Shown: positions 1 to 9,829, numbered from the stretch's first letter. The stretch: DNA of 64,000 bases from an uncultured Cocleimonas sp. (GCF_947495625.1 NZ_CANLZW010000015.1:1-64000), one strand, 5' to 3'. Numbers and translations: made by a program. The notes: generated by a model from the letters alone, not told the origin.

Positions 1-148
1 AAAAACATTGAATGTTAGAACACCGAATGAGGTATTCTACAAAGGAACGAATATTGCATTTAATAGTTGAATTCACCCCCCCCTACTTTAAGGCGGTTTT
101 TCAAAACCTAACTTAACACTGAATGATTAAATTCTGATTAGCTTAAGC
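1..148. other. intergenic segment at window edge
   Basis: No coding sequence is supported here. The segment contains one copy of the dispersed C-rich repeat F1 at 73-101, just past the 3' end of the CBS-domain gene. Confidence 0.5.
73..101 (+). repeat. F1 C-rich dispersed repeat, copy 1
   Basis: TTCAC, a run of eight C, TACTTTAAGGCGG, then a T-run. The C-run is two longer than consensus. It lies downstream of the CBS gene, antisense to it. Confidence 0.9.
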
Positions 149-580
149 TTAGCTGTGAATATACTGTTCAAGCTGACCAATTAAGGTCTCTTGCTCTGCG
201 ATGACTTCTTTTACCAGATCACCAATAGATATAATACCAATCAACGAACCATTCGAATCAATCACTGGTAAATGACGAATGCGTTTTTCAGTCATGATAG
301 CCATACCTTCAGTGACAGTGTTTTGAGGTTCTATCAAAGAGACCTCTGATGACATCACTTCACCCACTTTTGTTTTATCTGTATCAAGATCATTCAATAA
401 CACTCTACGTGTAAAATCCTGTTCTGTGATGACCCCTTTAATGTCATTTCCCTGTAAAACTATTAAAGCTCCACACTTCATTTTTGCCATTTCTTTAACG
501 GCATCAATAACGCATGTTTCAGGAGTTGTTACATAGACTTGATTGCCTTTTACTTCGAGAATTTGATTAATCGTTTTCAT
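149..580 (-). CDS. CBS-domain protein (paired CBS domains)
   Basis: A 143-residue soluble protein made almost entirely of two CBS domains, about residues 8-62 and 75-130. The repeated pattern of a hydrophobic strand followed by G(V/I)I(T/S)..D is visible as GVITEQDF and GIISIGDL. CBS pairs usually bind adenosine nucleotides and act as energy or ligand sensors, but the partner of this stand-alone copy cannot be read from the sequence. AGGA precedes the ATG. It is probably monocistronic, separated from the next gene by a strong bidirectional terminator hairpin. Confidence 0.9.
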   Translation of the reverse strand: MKTINQILEVKGNQVYVTTPETCVIDAVKEMAKMKCGALIVLQGNDIKGVITEQDFTRRVLLNDLDTDKTKVGEVMSSEVSLIEPQNTVTEGMAIMTEKRIRHLPVIDSNGSLIGIISIGDLVKEVIAEQETLIGQLEQYIHS

Positions 581-710
581 TATAAATCCTATCCTGGTGT
601 CATAAAGCGCTTATAAATTATTATGTGCTACTTATTAACATAGTACAGAATGAATAGATTTACCCATTTCTGAGCATCATCGATTAGTATTATCAAAGCC
701 TTAAACGAAA

Positions 711-764
711 AAACCCAGCCAGTGTATTGATTTAGAAGCATCAATACACTGGCTGGGTTTTATA
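711..764. terminator. strong bidirectional intrinsic terminator
   Basis: A near-perfect stem of about 20 bp (AAACCCAGCCAGTGTATTGA paired with its complement) closes a short loop and is flanked by A-rich and T-rich runs. It lies just past the 3' end of the CZB coiled-coil gene and can stop its leftward transcript. Confidence 0.85.
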
Positions 765-803
765 GATATAACAGACTAATTTTAACTATAGTCTTCTTGT
801 CAT

Positions 804-2576
804 CTAAACAGTTTCATGAAAATCACTATGACCCTGCATTTCTTTTAAACTTTCTTTTACAAGATCTTGCTTAATTTCTAGCTCACGAATTTCTTGTCGT
901 TTTGCCTGTTGATTTTCTTCTATTTTCTTTAATGCATCCTGTTTCAAAGATTGTTGCTCTTCTAACTCTCTAATTTCTCGTTGTTTAACAACTTCAACTT
1001 CTGTTTTCTTTTGACCTAAATCCATAAGTTCTTGTTTAACAGCCTGTAATTCATCTTTACGAAGTTGCTGTTGTTGTTCTAGCAAATTTAATTCCTGTTG
1101 CTTTTCTTTTTGGACTTCTGCTTTATGTTCATCGAGTTTTTGCTGACGCTGTGACTCTAATTCACTTTGTTCAATTTTAATGCTCTTTTGTTCAGCAATA
1201 CTCTCTAAATCTTTATTTTTACCTTCTTTCTGCGATTCCAGATCAGCTATATCCTGTTCAACGAGTGCAACCTGATCTTTGAGTTTTTGAAGATCTTTCT
1301 GGCGCAGATCAAGATGCTTATCGATCTGTTTGATATCTTCAAGTTTATTCGCTTTTTGTTCATCCAATTGAGCAATTTGCTGTTTCTCAAATGTGACACT
1401 TTGTTCTTTTTTCTTTTCTAATTTTTGATCTACCATTTCCAGTTGATCGAGTTCTTGTATCTTACGACGTGCTTGCTGATCCAGATTAGCTAGTTCTTTT
1501 TCTTTAAGATTTTTAACTTCTAATTTTCTAGTTTCTAATTCAGTGTGCTCGCGCTGATTTATCTCCATCTCTTGATGCTTCAGTAGGTAATACTGCTCAA
1601 GTTGCTGGATACTTTGTTGTGTTAATTTTTGACGCTCTTTGAATTGATTTAACTCTAATTGGGTTAATTCGATTTCTTGTTCAATTTGCTTGATATCTTG
1701 TTGTTTTAAATACTGTCTTTGCTGATATGGATCAGTACTCGATGTCGAAACAAATCCTTGAACGGGCGCAGATTCATTATTGTTAATCTCAACCGTAGGA
1801 ATATGTTGCGAAGCATTCATTTCTAAAATGGCATCTTCAGGTATATCGTCAATATCAAGTTCAGAGTTATTGTTATCAAGATAATCAATAGGGCTGTCTA
1901 GTTTTTCAGTCTTATTAAATTCAACCGGCTTAGCTAAATCAGCCTTCAATTCTTCTACTTCTTGCTTATCATTTTCTTGATCATGACTTTCTTCTATATT
2001 TACAGGTGTAATTTCAATTGAGTCGGATTTATGCTCATGACTGGAATCGTGATCATCTTCCTTTTCAGCAACATTCTTATCTTCAGTTGCTTTAGTATCT
2101 GCTTTAACGTCCTCAGTAACTTTAGAATCAGCTGCAGAGGGATGCTCTTCCTCAATCACTACTTCTTCATCGACTAATTTTTCTTCAAAATCAGCAACGA
2201 TCATGTCATCTAATTCTTCGTGTATTTCTTTTAAAAGCTTTTGATAGGCATTTGAATGCACGTTTAAATCATCGAATCTTTCAATCAACTCAGCACGCGT
2301 CTTCGGGTTATACATTCGCATAGATTCATAGTATAAAACGCTGTAAGACTTATGGAATTTGGTATGAATATCATTGACTTCTTTGTACCAGCTAAAGTTT
2401 CTTAACCTTGTACCGTTAGAATTAAACCAAAGATGAAATTCGCAATCTTCACAATCAAGTGGAGCCTGGGCCGTATCCAGGTTTAACCCATCGATTAGAA
2501 TCTGGCCGTGTTTAACCCAGACTTCATGTGATTCAATAGCACTATTGATAATACTGATGACTTTTTCTTTTTTCAT
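804..2576 (-). CDS. CZB-like zinc-binding domain fused to a long coiled coil
   Basis: A 590-residue cytoplasmic protein with no membrane segment. The N-terminal ~125 residues resemble the chemoreceptor zinc-binding (CZB) fold: H17xxW20, a CEFHLWF stretch centred on C45, and H71xxxH75. These give the 3His-1Cys ligand set of that family. Residues ~130-290 are an acidic, low-complexity linker. Residues ~290-585 are a Q/E/K/L-rich heptad-repeat coiled coil. CZB domains usually sit on chemoreceptors or diguanylate cyclases; neither output domain is present, so the coiled coil may be a scaffold. The function is unknown. The Shine-Dalgarno sequence is weak. The CZB assignment comes from motif spacing only. 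Confidence 0.75.
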   Translation of the reverse strand: MKKEKVISIINSAIESHEVWVKHGQILIDGLNLDTAQAPLDCEDCEFHLWFNSNGTRLRNFSWYKEVNDIHTKFHKSYSVLYYESMRMYNPKTRAELIERFDDLNVHSNAYQKLLKEIHEELDDMIVADFEEKLVDEEVVIEEEHPSAADSKVTEDVKADTKATEDKNVAEKEDDHDSSHEHKSDSIEITPVNIEESHDQENDKQEVEELKADLAKPVEFNKTEKLDSPIDYLDNNNSELDIDDIPEDAILEMNASQHIPTVEINNNESAPVQGFVSTSSTDPYQQRQYLKQQDIKQIEQEIELTQLELNQFKERQKLTQQSIQQLEQYYLLKHQEMEINQREHTELETRKLEVKNLKEKELANLDQQARRKIQELDQLEMVDQKLEKKKEQSVTFEKQQIAQLDEQKANKLEDIKQIDKHLDLRQKDLQKLKDQVALVEQDIADLESQKEGKNKDLESIAEQKSIKIEQSELESQRQQKLDEHKAEVQKEKQQELNLLEQQQQLRKDELQAVKQELMDLGQKKTEVEVVKQREIRELEEQQSLKQDALKKIEENQQAKRQEIRELEIKQDLVKESLKEMQGHSDFHETV

Positions 2577-2878
2577 TGTTAACCCGACAACTCGATTATT
2601 TTTATTAAAATTATGTTTCGATGTGTTCTATGTGTTCTATGTGTTCTATGTGTTCTATGTTTGCATCGTCGTTTGCATGCTACTATGCAATGACTCTATA
2701 TTAATGCAGTATTCATTTATTTTCAAAGCGAATAGATTAGCGGTATATAAGGCTTTCAGATAGTTTTTTACTTATTGTTTAATAACAGAAAAATAAAATA
2801 CAATATTGTTAAACTTCTAATGCAAAAGCATGATTCAAGGTCTACCATAGCGATTCTTTTTATCAAGAAGTACAACTT
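2577..2878. other. divergent intergenic region (CZB coiled-coil gene / rep)
   Basis: About 300 bp separating two divergent genes, so it must hold both promoters. The only distinct structure is a 9-bp tandem repeat at 2623-2658. The rest is AT-rich without clear motifs. Confidence 0.6.
2623..2658. repeat. 9-bp tandem repeat, four exact units
   Basis: Four perfect head-to-tail copies of GTGTTCTAT, followed by a partial unit, lie about 50 bp upstream of the CZB coiled-coil start. Copy number could vary by slippage. Confidence 0.9.
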
Positions 2879-4900
2879 GTGGCAGATATACCTCAAATGA
2901 ATCCACAACAGCAGCAAGCTGTTGAACATATTGGATCACCTCTTCTAGTGCTAGCTGGTGCTGGCACAGGTAAAACTCGCGTGATCACACAGAAAATTGC
3001 CTGGTTGATTCGCAGTGCCAAAGTAGATGCTAAAAATATCGCAGCAATCACTTTTACCAATAAAGCTGCTCGTGAGATGAAGCATCGCGTGTCCGAAATT
3101 CTTACCAAAGAAGAAGGTAAAGGGCTAACTGTATCAACGTTTCACACTCTGGGACTGGATATCATCCGTAAAGAATTTAAAGCATTAGGGTACAAACCCG
3201 GCTTTACCATTTTCGATGCACAAGATAGTTCTACGATTCTCAAAGAACTCACCATGAATAAAGTCGTCAGTGATGATCAGGAAGAAGATAATGATGATGC
3301 ACGCTGGATTATTTCACGCTGGAAGAATGACTTTGTCTCACCTGAAAGAGCTTTTGAGATAGCAACATCTGCGCATGAAGTACATGCTGCCAAACTCTAT
3401 AGAAGTTATCAGCGACAACTGAAAGCTTACAATGCAATAGATTTTGATGACTTGATTCTGCTTCCTCTACAACTGTTTAAAGATCAACCAGAAATATTAA
3501 AAAAATGGCAGAATAAACTACGTTATTTACTGGTTGATGAATATCAGGATACCAATATTTGCCAATACGAACTGGTTAAACTACTCGCTGGTTTGCGCAA
3601 AGAATTAACGGTTGTGGGAGACGATGACCAATCAATCTATGCCTGGCGTGGTGCAAAACCAGAAAATATCGCTCAATTACAAGAAGATTACCCGACCTTG
3701 AAGGTAGTTAAGCTCGAGCAAAATTACCGTTCTACCTCATTAATACTCGATAGCGCTAATGCATTGATTGCAAATAACGATCACTTATTTGACAAAAAAT
3801 TATGGAGTAGTCTGGGTGAAGGCGAGAAAATTAGGATCGTACCCTGTAAAAATCCCGAGCACGAAATAGAAACAGTGATTGGTGAAATCATGAAATATAC
3901 CTTTCGTGATCAGGCAAAATATCAGGATATGGCGATTCTATATCGTAGCAATCACCAGAGTCGCTTATTTGAAAAATACCTAAGAACCAACAATATCGCT
4001 TATAAAATCAGTGGCGGAAAATCATTTTTTGAACGCGCTGAAGTCAAAGACATACTCGCCTATTTAAAATTAATAGTGAATACGTCAGATGATGCAGCAT
4101 TTCTGCGAGTCATTAACACACCCAAAAGATCTATTGGTGCAAGCACTCTGGAAAAACTGGGTAATTATGCGAACGAACGTCATATCAGTCTATTCACTGC
4201 AAGTCAGGAAATGGGCTTTGCACAACGTGTTTCACAAAAAGCACATGCCAGGGTTAAAGGCTTCATCTACTGGATCAATGAGTTGATTACAGAAAGTCAC
4301 GAAACCCAGCCTCAGGACATCGTAGAAAAAATAGTTTCTGAAACAGACTATGAAGACTGGCTACACAATGTCTCTGGCTCTGATAAACAGGTAGAGCAGC
4401 GTATGGCAAACGTCAATGAAATCATTGATTGGACCAGACGTCTTTACGAAGATGGCCAAGGCAAAGAAACCTTGGGCGAAATCATTGCTCACATGAGTTT
4501 GATGGATCTTTTAGAGCGAAATCAGGAAGAGGAAGAAGAGAACGCAATCAGCCTAATGACCATGCATACGGCAAAAGGTTTGGAGTTCCCTTATGTATTC
4601 CTGATTGGTGCAGAAGAAGAGATACTGCCTCATGCCAATAGTATGGAAGATGATGGACTAGAAGAAGAACGTCGATTAGCCTATGTGGGAATCACCCGAG
4701 CAAAAAAGCATTTGTGTATCACCTACGCTAAAGCACGTAATAGATTTGGCGAAAGACTCAGTTGCGAACCCAGCCGATTTTTAGAAGAGTTACCCGACGC
4801 GAATGTCGTCTGGGCAGATCGTGAAGAAGTGTCTCCCGAGAAAATGCAAGAAACAGCACAGTCTTATATTTCTAATTTACAAGCAATGCTGGATGATTGA
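2879..4900 (+). CDS. rep: ATP-dependent DNA helicase Rep
   Basis: A superfamily 1A 3'-5' helicase that helps replication forks pass bound proteins and restart. At 673 residues it has the length I recall for E. coli Rep. Visible motifs are Walker A GAGTGKT (27-33), TFTNKAAREMK (motif Ia), LLVDEYQDT (motif II), VGDDDQSIYAWRG (motif III), QNYRS (motif IV), MTMHTAKGLEFP (motif V) and VGITRAKK (motif VI). The start is GTG; an ATG at residue 7 is an alternative, and neither has a clear ribosome site. It stands alone, followed by an F1 repeat. Confidence 0.95.
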   Translation: MADIPQMNPQQQQAVEHIGSPLLVLAGAGTGKTRVITQKIAWLIRSAKVDAKNIAAITFTNKAAREMKHRVSEILTKEEGKGLTVSTFHTLGLDIIRKEFKALGYKPGFTIFDAQDSSTILKELTMNKVVSDDQEEDNDDARWIISRWKNDFVSPERAFEIATSAHEVHAAKLYRSYQRQLKAYNAIDFDDLILLPLQLFKDQPEILKKWQNKLRYLLVDEYQDTNICQYELVKLLAGLRKELTVVGDDDQSIYAWRGAKPENIAQLQEDYPTLKVVKLEQNYRSTSLILDSANALIANNDHLFDKKLWSSLGEGEKIRIVPCKNPEHEIETVIGEIMKYTFRDQAKYQDMAILYRSNHQSRLFEKYLRTNNIAYKISGGKSFFERAEVKDILAYLKLIVNTSDDAAFLRVINTPKRSIGASTLEKLGNYANERHISLFTASQEMGFAQRVSQKAHARVKGFIYWINELITESHETQPQDIVEKIVSETDYEDWLHNVSGSDKQVEQRMANVNEIIDWTRRLYEDGQGKETLGEIIAHMSLMDLLERNQEEEEENAISLMTMHTAKGLEFPYVFLIGAEEEILPHANSMEDDGLEEERRLAYVGITRAKKHLCITYAKARNRFGERLSCEPSRFLEELPDANVVWADREEVSPEKMQETAQSYISNLQAMLDD

Positions 4901-4983
4901 TTTCGGTTTTGAAAGGGATTAGGTTCTGGAAACGACATTAGATTTGTATACTTGATTTGCATAATGAAGAGTAAACAAAAATA

Positions 4984-5011
4984 GTCACCCCCCTACTTTT
5001 AGGCCTTTTTT
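4984..5011 (+). repeat. F1 C-rich dispersed repeat, copy 2
   Basis: GTCACCCCCCTACTTTTAGG followed by CC and six T. It lies between the convergent ends of rep and the zinc-ribbon gene. Confidence 0.95.
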
Positions 5012-5071
5012 CTATAACGTGTATTATTAGATAACTTAGCTTATATAAAATAGCTCATAAGAGTATTTGGC

Positions 5072-5722
5072 TTATTCTCTAAATGTATTACCGCAAAAGC
5101 GACAACGCAAAAAGCGAATATCAGGAAGACTTGAAACTTCTTGAGAAGGTTTTAACTTAATAACGTTTTGGCTTCCACAATTTGGACAATCACCTTCATT
5201 ATGTGCAGGAAGATTTGGCAGATCTACTTTGGTATCACTTACGCGCTGTCTTCCGGTTGTCTTATCTTCAGTAGAAAGCAATGATGCAGTTTCCACGCTT
5301 TCATCTGCATCTAAAGGAGGTAAACGATTATCATGTTCTGCAATTAATCGCTGACATTGCTTTCTGAATGGTTTTAACAGACCTACTTTATCAAATTCAT
5401 TCCTGAATTCATTGAGCAGTTCTTTGGTGGGTAATTTTGGCTGGAAATCTGGTTGCATAAAACTGAATAAAAACAGCTGATGCTTTGCCCAACGCAGTAA
5501 GCCATCATCATCCAGGCAAAGTACTTCTTGAAGTGCCACCAAACGCAATAAGATTAATTGTTCATTGCCTGACAAATTAACCATTTTTTTTGTGTCAAAA
5601 AACTTTTTAAAGCGTGCCCAGGGCAAGCTACTGGAGAATAAAGCGATAGTACTTATAAAATGAGGGTCCGGTGCCACATATGAACTTCCCTTTCCCATTT
5701 CTTCTGCAACATATAAGTTCAC
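5072..5722 (-). CDS. transposase-derived protein: DUF772-like N-domain plus C-terminal zinc ribbon
   Basis: A 216-residue protein. Residues ~48-125 (LSGNEQLILLRLVALQEVLCL to LNEFRNEFDKVGLL) resemble the N-terminal DUF772 helical domain of IS5-family transposases, with the usual PxxxLLxEFR..(x)..GLL ending. No DDE catalytic domain follows. A charged linker instead leads to a zinc ribbon with CPNC (C179, C182) and CRFC (C207, C210). The reading frame is intact, and no terminal inverted repeats or duplicated target site are seen. It therefore looks like a domesticated DNA- or RNA-binding protein rather than a dead insertion sequence. This is inference from motif pattern; the function is unknown. 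Confidence 0.65.
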   Translation of the reverse strand: MNLYVAEEMGKGSSYVAPDPHFISTIALFSSSLPWARFKKFFDTKKMVNLSGNEQLILLRLVALQEVLCLDDDGLLRWAKHQLFLFSFMQPDFQPKLPTKELLNEFRNEFDKVGLLKPFRKQCQRLIAEHDNRLPPLDADESVETASLLSTEDKTTGRQRVSDTKVDLPNLPAHNEGDCPNCGSQNVIKLKPSQEVSSLPDIRFLRCRFCGNTFRE

Positions 5723-6218
5723 ACTAACTCCTTGTGTATTAATTTTAAAAAATGCACATCCTGCATTTTCGTATTTAAAAATTGATGTATTCGCATATTT
5801 ATTTGTACAGAATAATTAAATCAAAAACTCACTGATATAAACTAATGTGGCTTGGTCTATATCAGCAGACAAACGGTAGTTGTTTTAATGAACCATTTTT
5901 GAAGTTACAAATGTTGTATGTTCTTTGAGCAAGGGTATAAATACTAATAGCTCAGCTCATAATATTTTTTTGCTTTCTTCGCAAAAAATGCGGGGGTCGA
6001 CGACTACATATTCGATACATGAGCTGGCAATAACAAGACATAGAAACTTATTATTCGTCGATAGACTAAGTGGCAGATTACCGTGTCTGGGTTCACTGAA
6101 ATTACATTGTTTAACCATAGCGATAAAACACGATTAAATGAGTTTATGTTTTTATTGAAACACGCGTGTTCTTTACCTATCATTGTGCACCTATGTCCTT
6201 TACTACCCCTTCCCTACA
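5723..6218. other. long intergenic region upstream of smc
   Basis: About 500 bp between divergent genes. No convincing coding sequence, RNA gene or hairpin is seen. It presumably carries the promoter of smc and that of the zinc-ribbon gene. Confidence 0.5.
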
Positions 6219-9200
6219 TTGCGTTTAAGCAAAATAAAAATCGCCGGCTTTAAGTCCTTTGTTGATCCCACAACAATAGACCTGCGCAGCAATTTGACAG
6301 GTATTGTTGGGCCCAATGGTTGTGGCAAATCAAACACCATCGATGCTGTTCGCTGGGTTATGGGTGAAAGCTCGGCAAAACACCTGCGCGGTGCTTCGAT
6401 GGAAGATGTTATTTTTAACGGATCATCTGCGCGAAAACCAATTGGACAAGCTTCCATAGAATTACTCTTTGATAACAGCGATGCGACTTTAGGTGGTGAA
6501 TACGCCCAGTTCTCTGAAATTGGCATAAAACGATTAATTTCAAGAGACGGACAATCTAAATACTTTCTCAATGGCACACGCTGTCGACGCCGTGATATTA
6601 CCGATATTTTCCTCGGTACAGGTCTTGGTCCCAGAAGTTACGCGATTATTGAACAAGGCATGATTTCCCGGCTAATCGAAGCTAAACCCGAAGAGTTAAG
6701 AAACACTCTGGAAGAAGCAGCAGGTATTTCTAAATACAAAGATAGACGCCGTGAAACAGAACGCCGCATAAAAAATACCCGTGAAAACCTTGATCGTCTC
6801 AGTGATTTAAGAGAAGAACTAGAAAAGCAGTTATCACATTTAAATCGACAGGCTAAAGCAGCAGAGAAGTTTAAAACCTTCAAACAGGAAGAACGTCGCG
6901 TCAGTGCAGAATTAATCTTATTACGCTTGAATAAAGTGAAGCAGGATATTCTCACTAGAGAAAATACCATTAACGAAAAAGCCACCTCGCATCAGGCGCA
7001 ACTTTCTGAACAGCGTTCACTAGAAAACCAGATCGAAACTAAACGTGCTGAACACATCGAAGCGAATGAAAACTTCAACACGGTACAAGCTAATTTCTAT
7101 CAAATTGGAGCTGAGATTTCACGCTTAGAGCAAAACATACAACATCAAAAAGAACTCGCTGAAAGGCATCAACGCGAGTTAAATCAAGTCGATAGTGAAA
7201 TAAATGCCGCGAACCTGCATGCCGAAGAAGATCGAAGACAATTCGAACTGGCACAACAGGAATTAGCCACACTGGAACCGCAACTGGCCGAAAAACAGCA
7301 GGCATTTACTGAATCAACAGAAGCGCTGAACGAAGCAGAGTCCAAACTCAGCGAATGGCAGTCTAGCTGGAATTCTTTACAGCAGAAACTCGCTGAACCT
7401 GCACAACAGGCTCAGGTTGAACGTGCTCGTATGGAGCAGTTGGAAAACCAGTTACAACAAGTTGCCAGTCGTTTAATAAAACTGAATACGGATAAAGGTA
7501 TTTTCAATACCGAGTCACATAAAGAAGAGCTAGTTCAACAGCAACAACTACTGACTGAAACAAAGCAAAAATCAACGCAGGTTCAGGAAGAATTTAACCG
7601 CTGCAAAGATGCTTTAAGTGCTCAAATTGAAAACAATAAATCACTGCAAAATAAAATTCAGGAATCGCGTTCTGAGCTACAAGGTTTGAGTGGCAAACTA
7701 TCGTCTCTTGAGGTTTTACAACGCGCTGGTTTAGGTAAAGACAGTAACAACAAAGCCGCCAAAAAGTTAAAGAACTGGTTAGTAGAAAATGGACTCGACG
7801 ATGTTTCACCTTTAGCTGAATCTATTAGTATTGAATCTGGATGGGAGAAAGCATTAGAAACCGTCCTCGGTGATTTACTCCAGTCAAAACCGTTAGAATC
7901 ACAACAACAACTTAAAAAGTTAATGGCAAATGCGCCAGATGTTTCGGCTTCTTTCATTATTAAAAGTGATAATGACACCCCCCCACTTTCAGGCAGTTTT
8001 TCTGATTCGTTTACGGGAAGCCTTGCTGAAAAAGTGACTAAGCCCAGTTACCTGCACACTTTACTAATTAACTTTAAATGCGCAGATTCACTGGAAGATG
8101 CTATTTCAAATCAGCAGTCATTAAAAGCTGGTGAAGTTTTCATCACCAAACAAGGCGTTTTATTAGGATCAAACTGGTTAAAAACACAAGCCAAAGATTC
8201 TGGAAATAAACACGAAGGTGTTTTAGAACGACAGAAACAAATCGATGAAACACTGGCTAAAATTGAAAATACTAAACAGCAATTAAACAGTCATGAAGAT
8301 TCATTAGAAAATGGCCAGCAACAAAGAAAAGCATTAGAAGAACAACAGTCTGAATTACAAACACGTTTGAATGAATTACATCGTGAAGAATCACAGGCAC
8401 AGTCTGTCATTTTCGCCAGTGAAAACCGTATAAAACAAACTGAATCAAACCAGCAACGGGTTCTTGCTGAAGTTGAAGAATTAGAAGTTCAGCAAATGAC
8501 AAATCAAGAGTCTCATCAAAGTGCGACTCTTTTACGCAATCAGGCTTTGTCTCTATTAGAAACGCTAGAGTCTCAAAAAGTGGATATCGAAGGCAAAGAC
8601 GCGCCTTTGGTTGAAGAAGTAAATCGATTAAAAGAACAAACCAGACAACTTGGCAGTGAGACTCAGCAAACTCAAATTAGAGTTGAGAGTTTTAAGACAA
8701 CTCAGACCAGCGCGCAGCAACAGTTGAATCGTCTTGATGAACGTTTAAGTTTATTACAAGAACGAAAAATCCAACTTGTTGAACAGGATAAAACAGCAGA
8801 CAACGATTCAGTCGAAGTTTCAACACAGCAACTAGAAATACAATTAGAAAAACGCAAAGATGTTGAAACCGAATTAGCAAAATCGAGAGATGCATTACAG
8901 CTAATCGATAATACCGTAAGAGAACTGGAACAGAAAAGACATCAGGCTGAGCAGGAAGTTGAACGCTTTAGAACGTTACTTGAAAGCCTAAAAATGGAAT
9001 GGCAGGAAGTCAGTGTTCGCGAGCAAACCTTGCAAGAGCAGTTTGATGAAACCGAGTTTAATCTAGAAGAGCTTTCACAAGAGATAGATGAAAGCATCAC
9101 ACTGGAATCTCATAAGAACTTATTGGAAAGCATACAGACTAAGGTATCAAGACTTGGGGCAATCAACTTAGCAGCGATTGAAGAATTCAAAACCCAAAGT

Positions 9201-9767
9201 GAGCGTAAAATATATCTCGACAAGCAAGATGCGGATCTGATGGAAGCACTTGAAACTTTAGAAACAGCCATTGCCAAAATTGATAAAGACACCAGAAGCC
9301 GCTTTAAAGAAACCTTCGAAAAAGTAAATTCGAGAATTCAGGATATGTTCCCGCAATTATTTGGAGGCGGTAAAGCACACCTTGAAATGACCGGAGACGA
9401 CCTGTTAACGACCGGCATCGCGATTATGGCGCAACCACCGGGCAAACGCATATCTAGTATTCACCTAATGTCTGGTGGTGAAAAAGCCTTAACTGCCGTG
9501 GCGATGGTGTTTGCCATCTTTGAATTGAACCCAGCGCCATTTTGTATGCTAGATGAAGTTGATGCACCGTTAGATGAAGCCAATGTAGGACGTTTTTGCC
9601 AATTAGTGAAAAAGATGTCGGACAGAGTCCAGTTTATTTTCATCACGCATAATAAAACAACGATGGAGCTGGCCGAGAATTTAATCGGTGTCACCATGCG
9701 CGAACCTGGTATTTCCAGATTGGTAAGTGTAGATGTAAATGAAGCATCCAGAATGGTTGAAGAATAA
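6219..9767 (+). CDS. smc: chromosome segregation ATPase SMC
   Basis: Condensin-type SMC that organises and segregates the chromosome. The head N-part opens with RLSKIKIAGFKSF and has Walker A GPNGCGKS (31-38). A long coiled coil, a hinge (roughly residues 490-670), a return coiled coil, signature LMSGGEKA (~1084) and Walker B CMLDEVDAPLD (~1107) follow. The TTG at 6219 is chosen because family members begin M(R)L..IKIAGFKSF; the frame stays open to a TTG at 6183, which would add 12 atypical residues. No good Shine-Dalgarno is visible at either. A dispersed F1 repeat is read in frame in the hinge at about residues 586-595. zipA follows. Confidence 0.95.
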   Translation: MRLSKIKIAGFKSFVDPTTIDLRSNLTGIVGPNGCGKSNTIDAVRWVMGESSAKHLRGASMEDVIFNGSSARKPIGQASIELLFDNSDATLGGEYAQFSEIGIKRLISRDGQSKYFLNGTRCRRRDITDIFLGTGLGPRSYAIIEQGMISRLIEAKPEELRNTLEEAAGISKYKDRRRETERRIKNTRENLDRLSDLREELEKQLSHLNRQAKAAEKFKTFKQEERRVSAELILLRLNKVKQDILTRENTINEKATSHQAQLSEQRSLENQIETKRAEHIEANENFNTVQANFYQIGAEISRLEQNIQHQKELAERHQRELNQVDSEINAANLHAEEDRRQFELAQQELATLEPQLAEKQQAFTESTEALNEAESKLSEWQSSWNSLQQKLAEPAQQAQVERARMEQLENQLQQVASRLIKLNTDKGIFNTESHKEELVQQQQLLTETKQKSTQVQEEFNRCKDALSAQIENNKSLQNKIQESRSELQGLSGKLSSLEVLQRAGLGKDSNNKAAKKLKNWLVENGLDDVSPLAESISIESGWEKALETVLGDLLQSKPLESQQQLKKLMANAPDVSASFIIKSDNDTPPLSGSFSDSFTGSLAEKVTKPSYLHTLLINFKCADSLEDAISNQQSLKAGEVFITKQGVLLGSNWLKTQAKDSGNKHEGVLERQKQIDETLAKIENTKQQLNSHEDSLENGQQQRKALEEQQSELQTRLNELHREESQAQSVIFASENRIKQTESNQQRVLAEVEELEVQQMTNQESHQSATLLRNQALSLLETLESQKVDIEGKDAPLVEEVNRLKEQTRQLGSETQQTQIRVESFKTTQTSAQQQLNRLDERLSLLQERKIQLVEQDKTADNDSVEVSTQQLEIQLEKRKDVETELAKSRDALQLIDNTVRELEQKRHQAEQEVERFRTLLESLKMEWQEVSVREQTLQEQFDETEFNLEELSQEIDESITLESHKNLLESIQTKVSRLGAINLAAIEEFKTQSERKIYLDKQDADLMEALETLETAIAKIDKDTRSRFKETFEKVNSRIQDMFPQLFGGGKAHLEMTGDDLLTTGIAIMAQPPGKRISSIHLMSGGEKALTAVAMVFAIFELNPAPFCMLDEVDAPLDEANVGRFCQLVKKMSDRVQFIFITHNKTTMELAENLIGVTMREPGISRLVSVDVNEASRMVEE
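7974..8001 (+). repeat. F1 repeat inside smc (copy 3)
   Basis: GACACCCCCCCACTTTCAGG followed by CAG and a T-run, read in frame as DTPPLSGSF in the SMC hinge. It carries C where intergenic copies have T in TACTT. Confidence 0.9.
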
Positions 9768-9829
9768 GCGTTAAGCAACCCGCTTTGTATATAAACTAAA
9801 AACTATAAAAGGCTAATCACGAGTAAACG

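Noticed and set aside
2545-2763. 72-residue frame across the 9-bp tandem repeat
   Set aside because: The protein is a repeat artefact (FYVFYV) overlapping the start of the CZB gene.
5925-6137. 70-residue open frame upstream of smc
   Set aside because: No ATG start or ribosome site, and no recognisable protein pattern.
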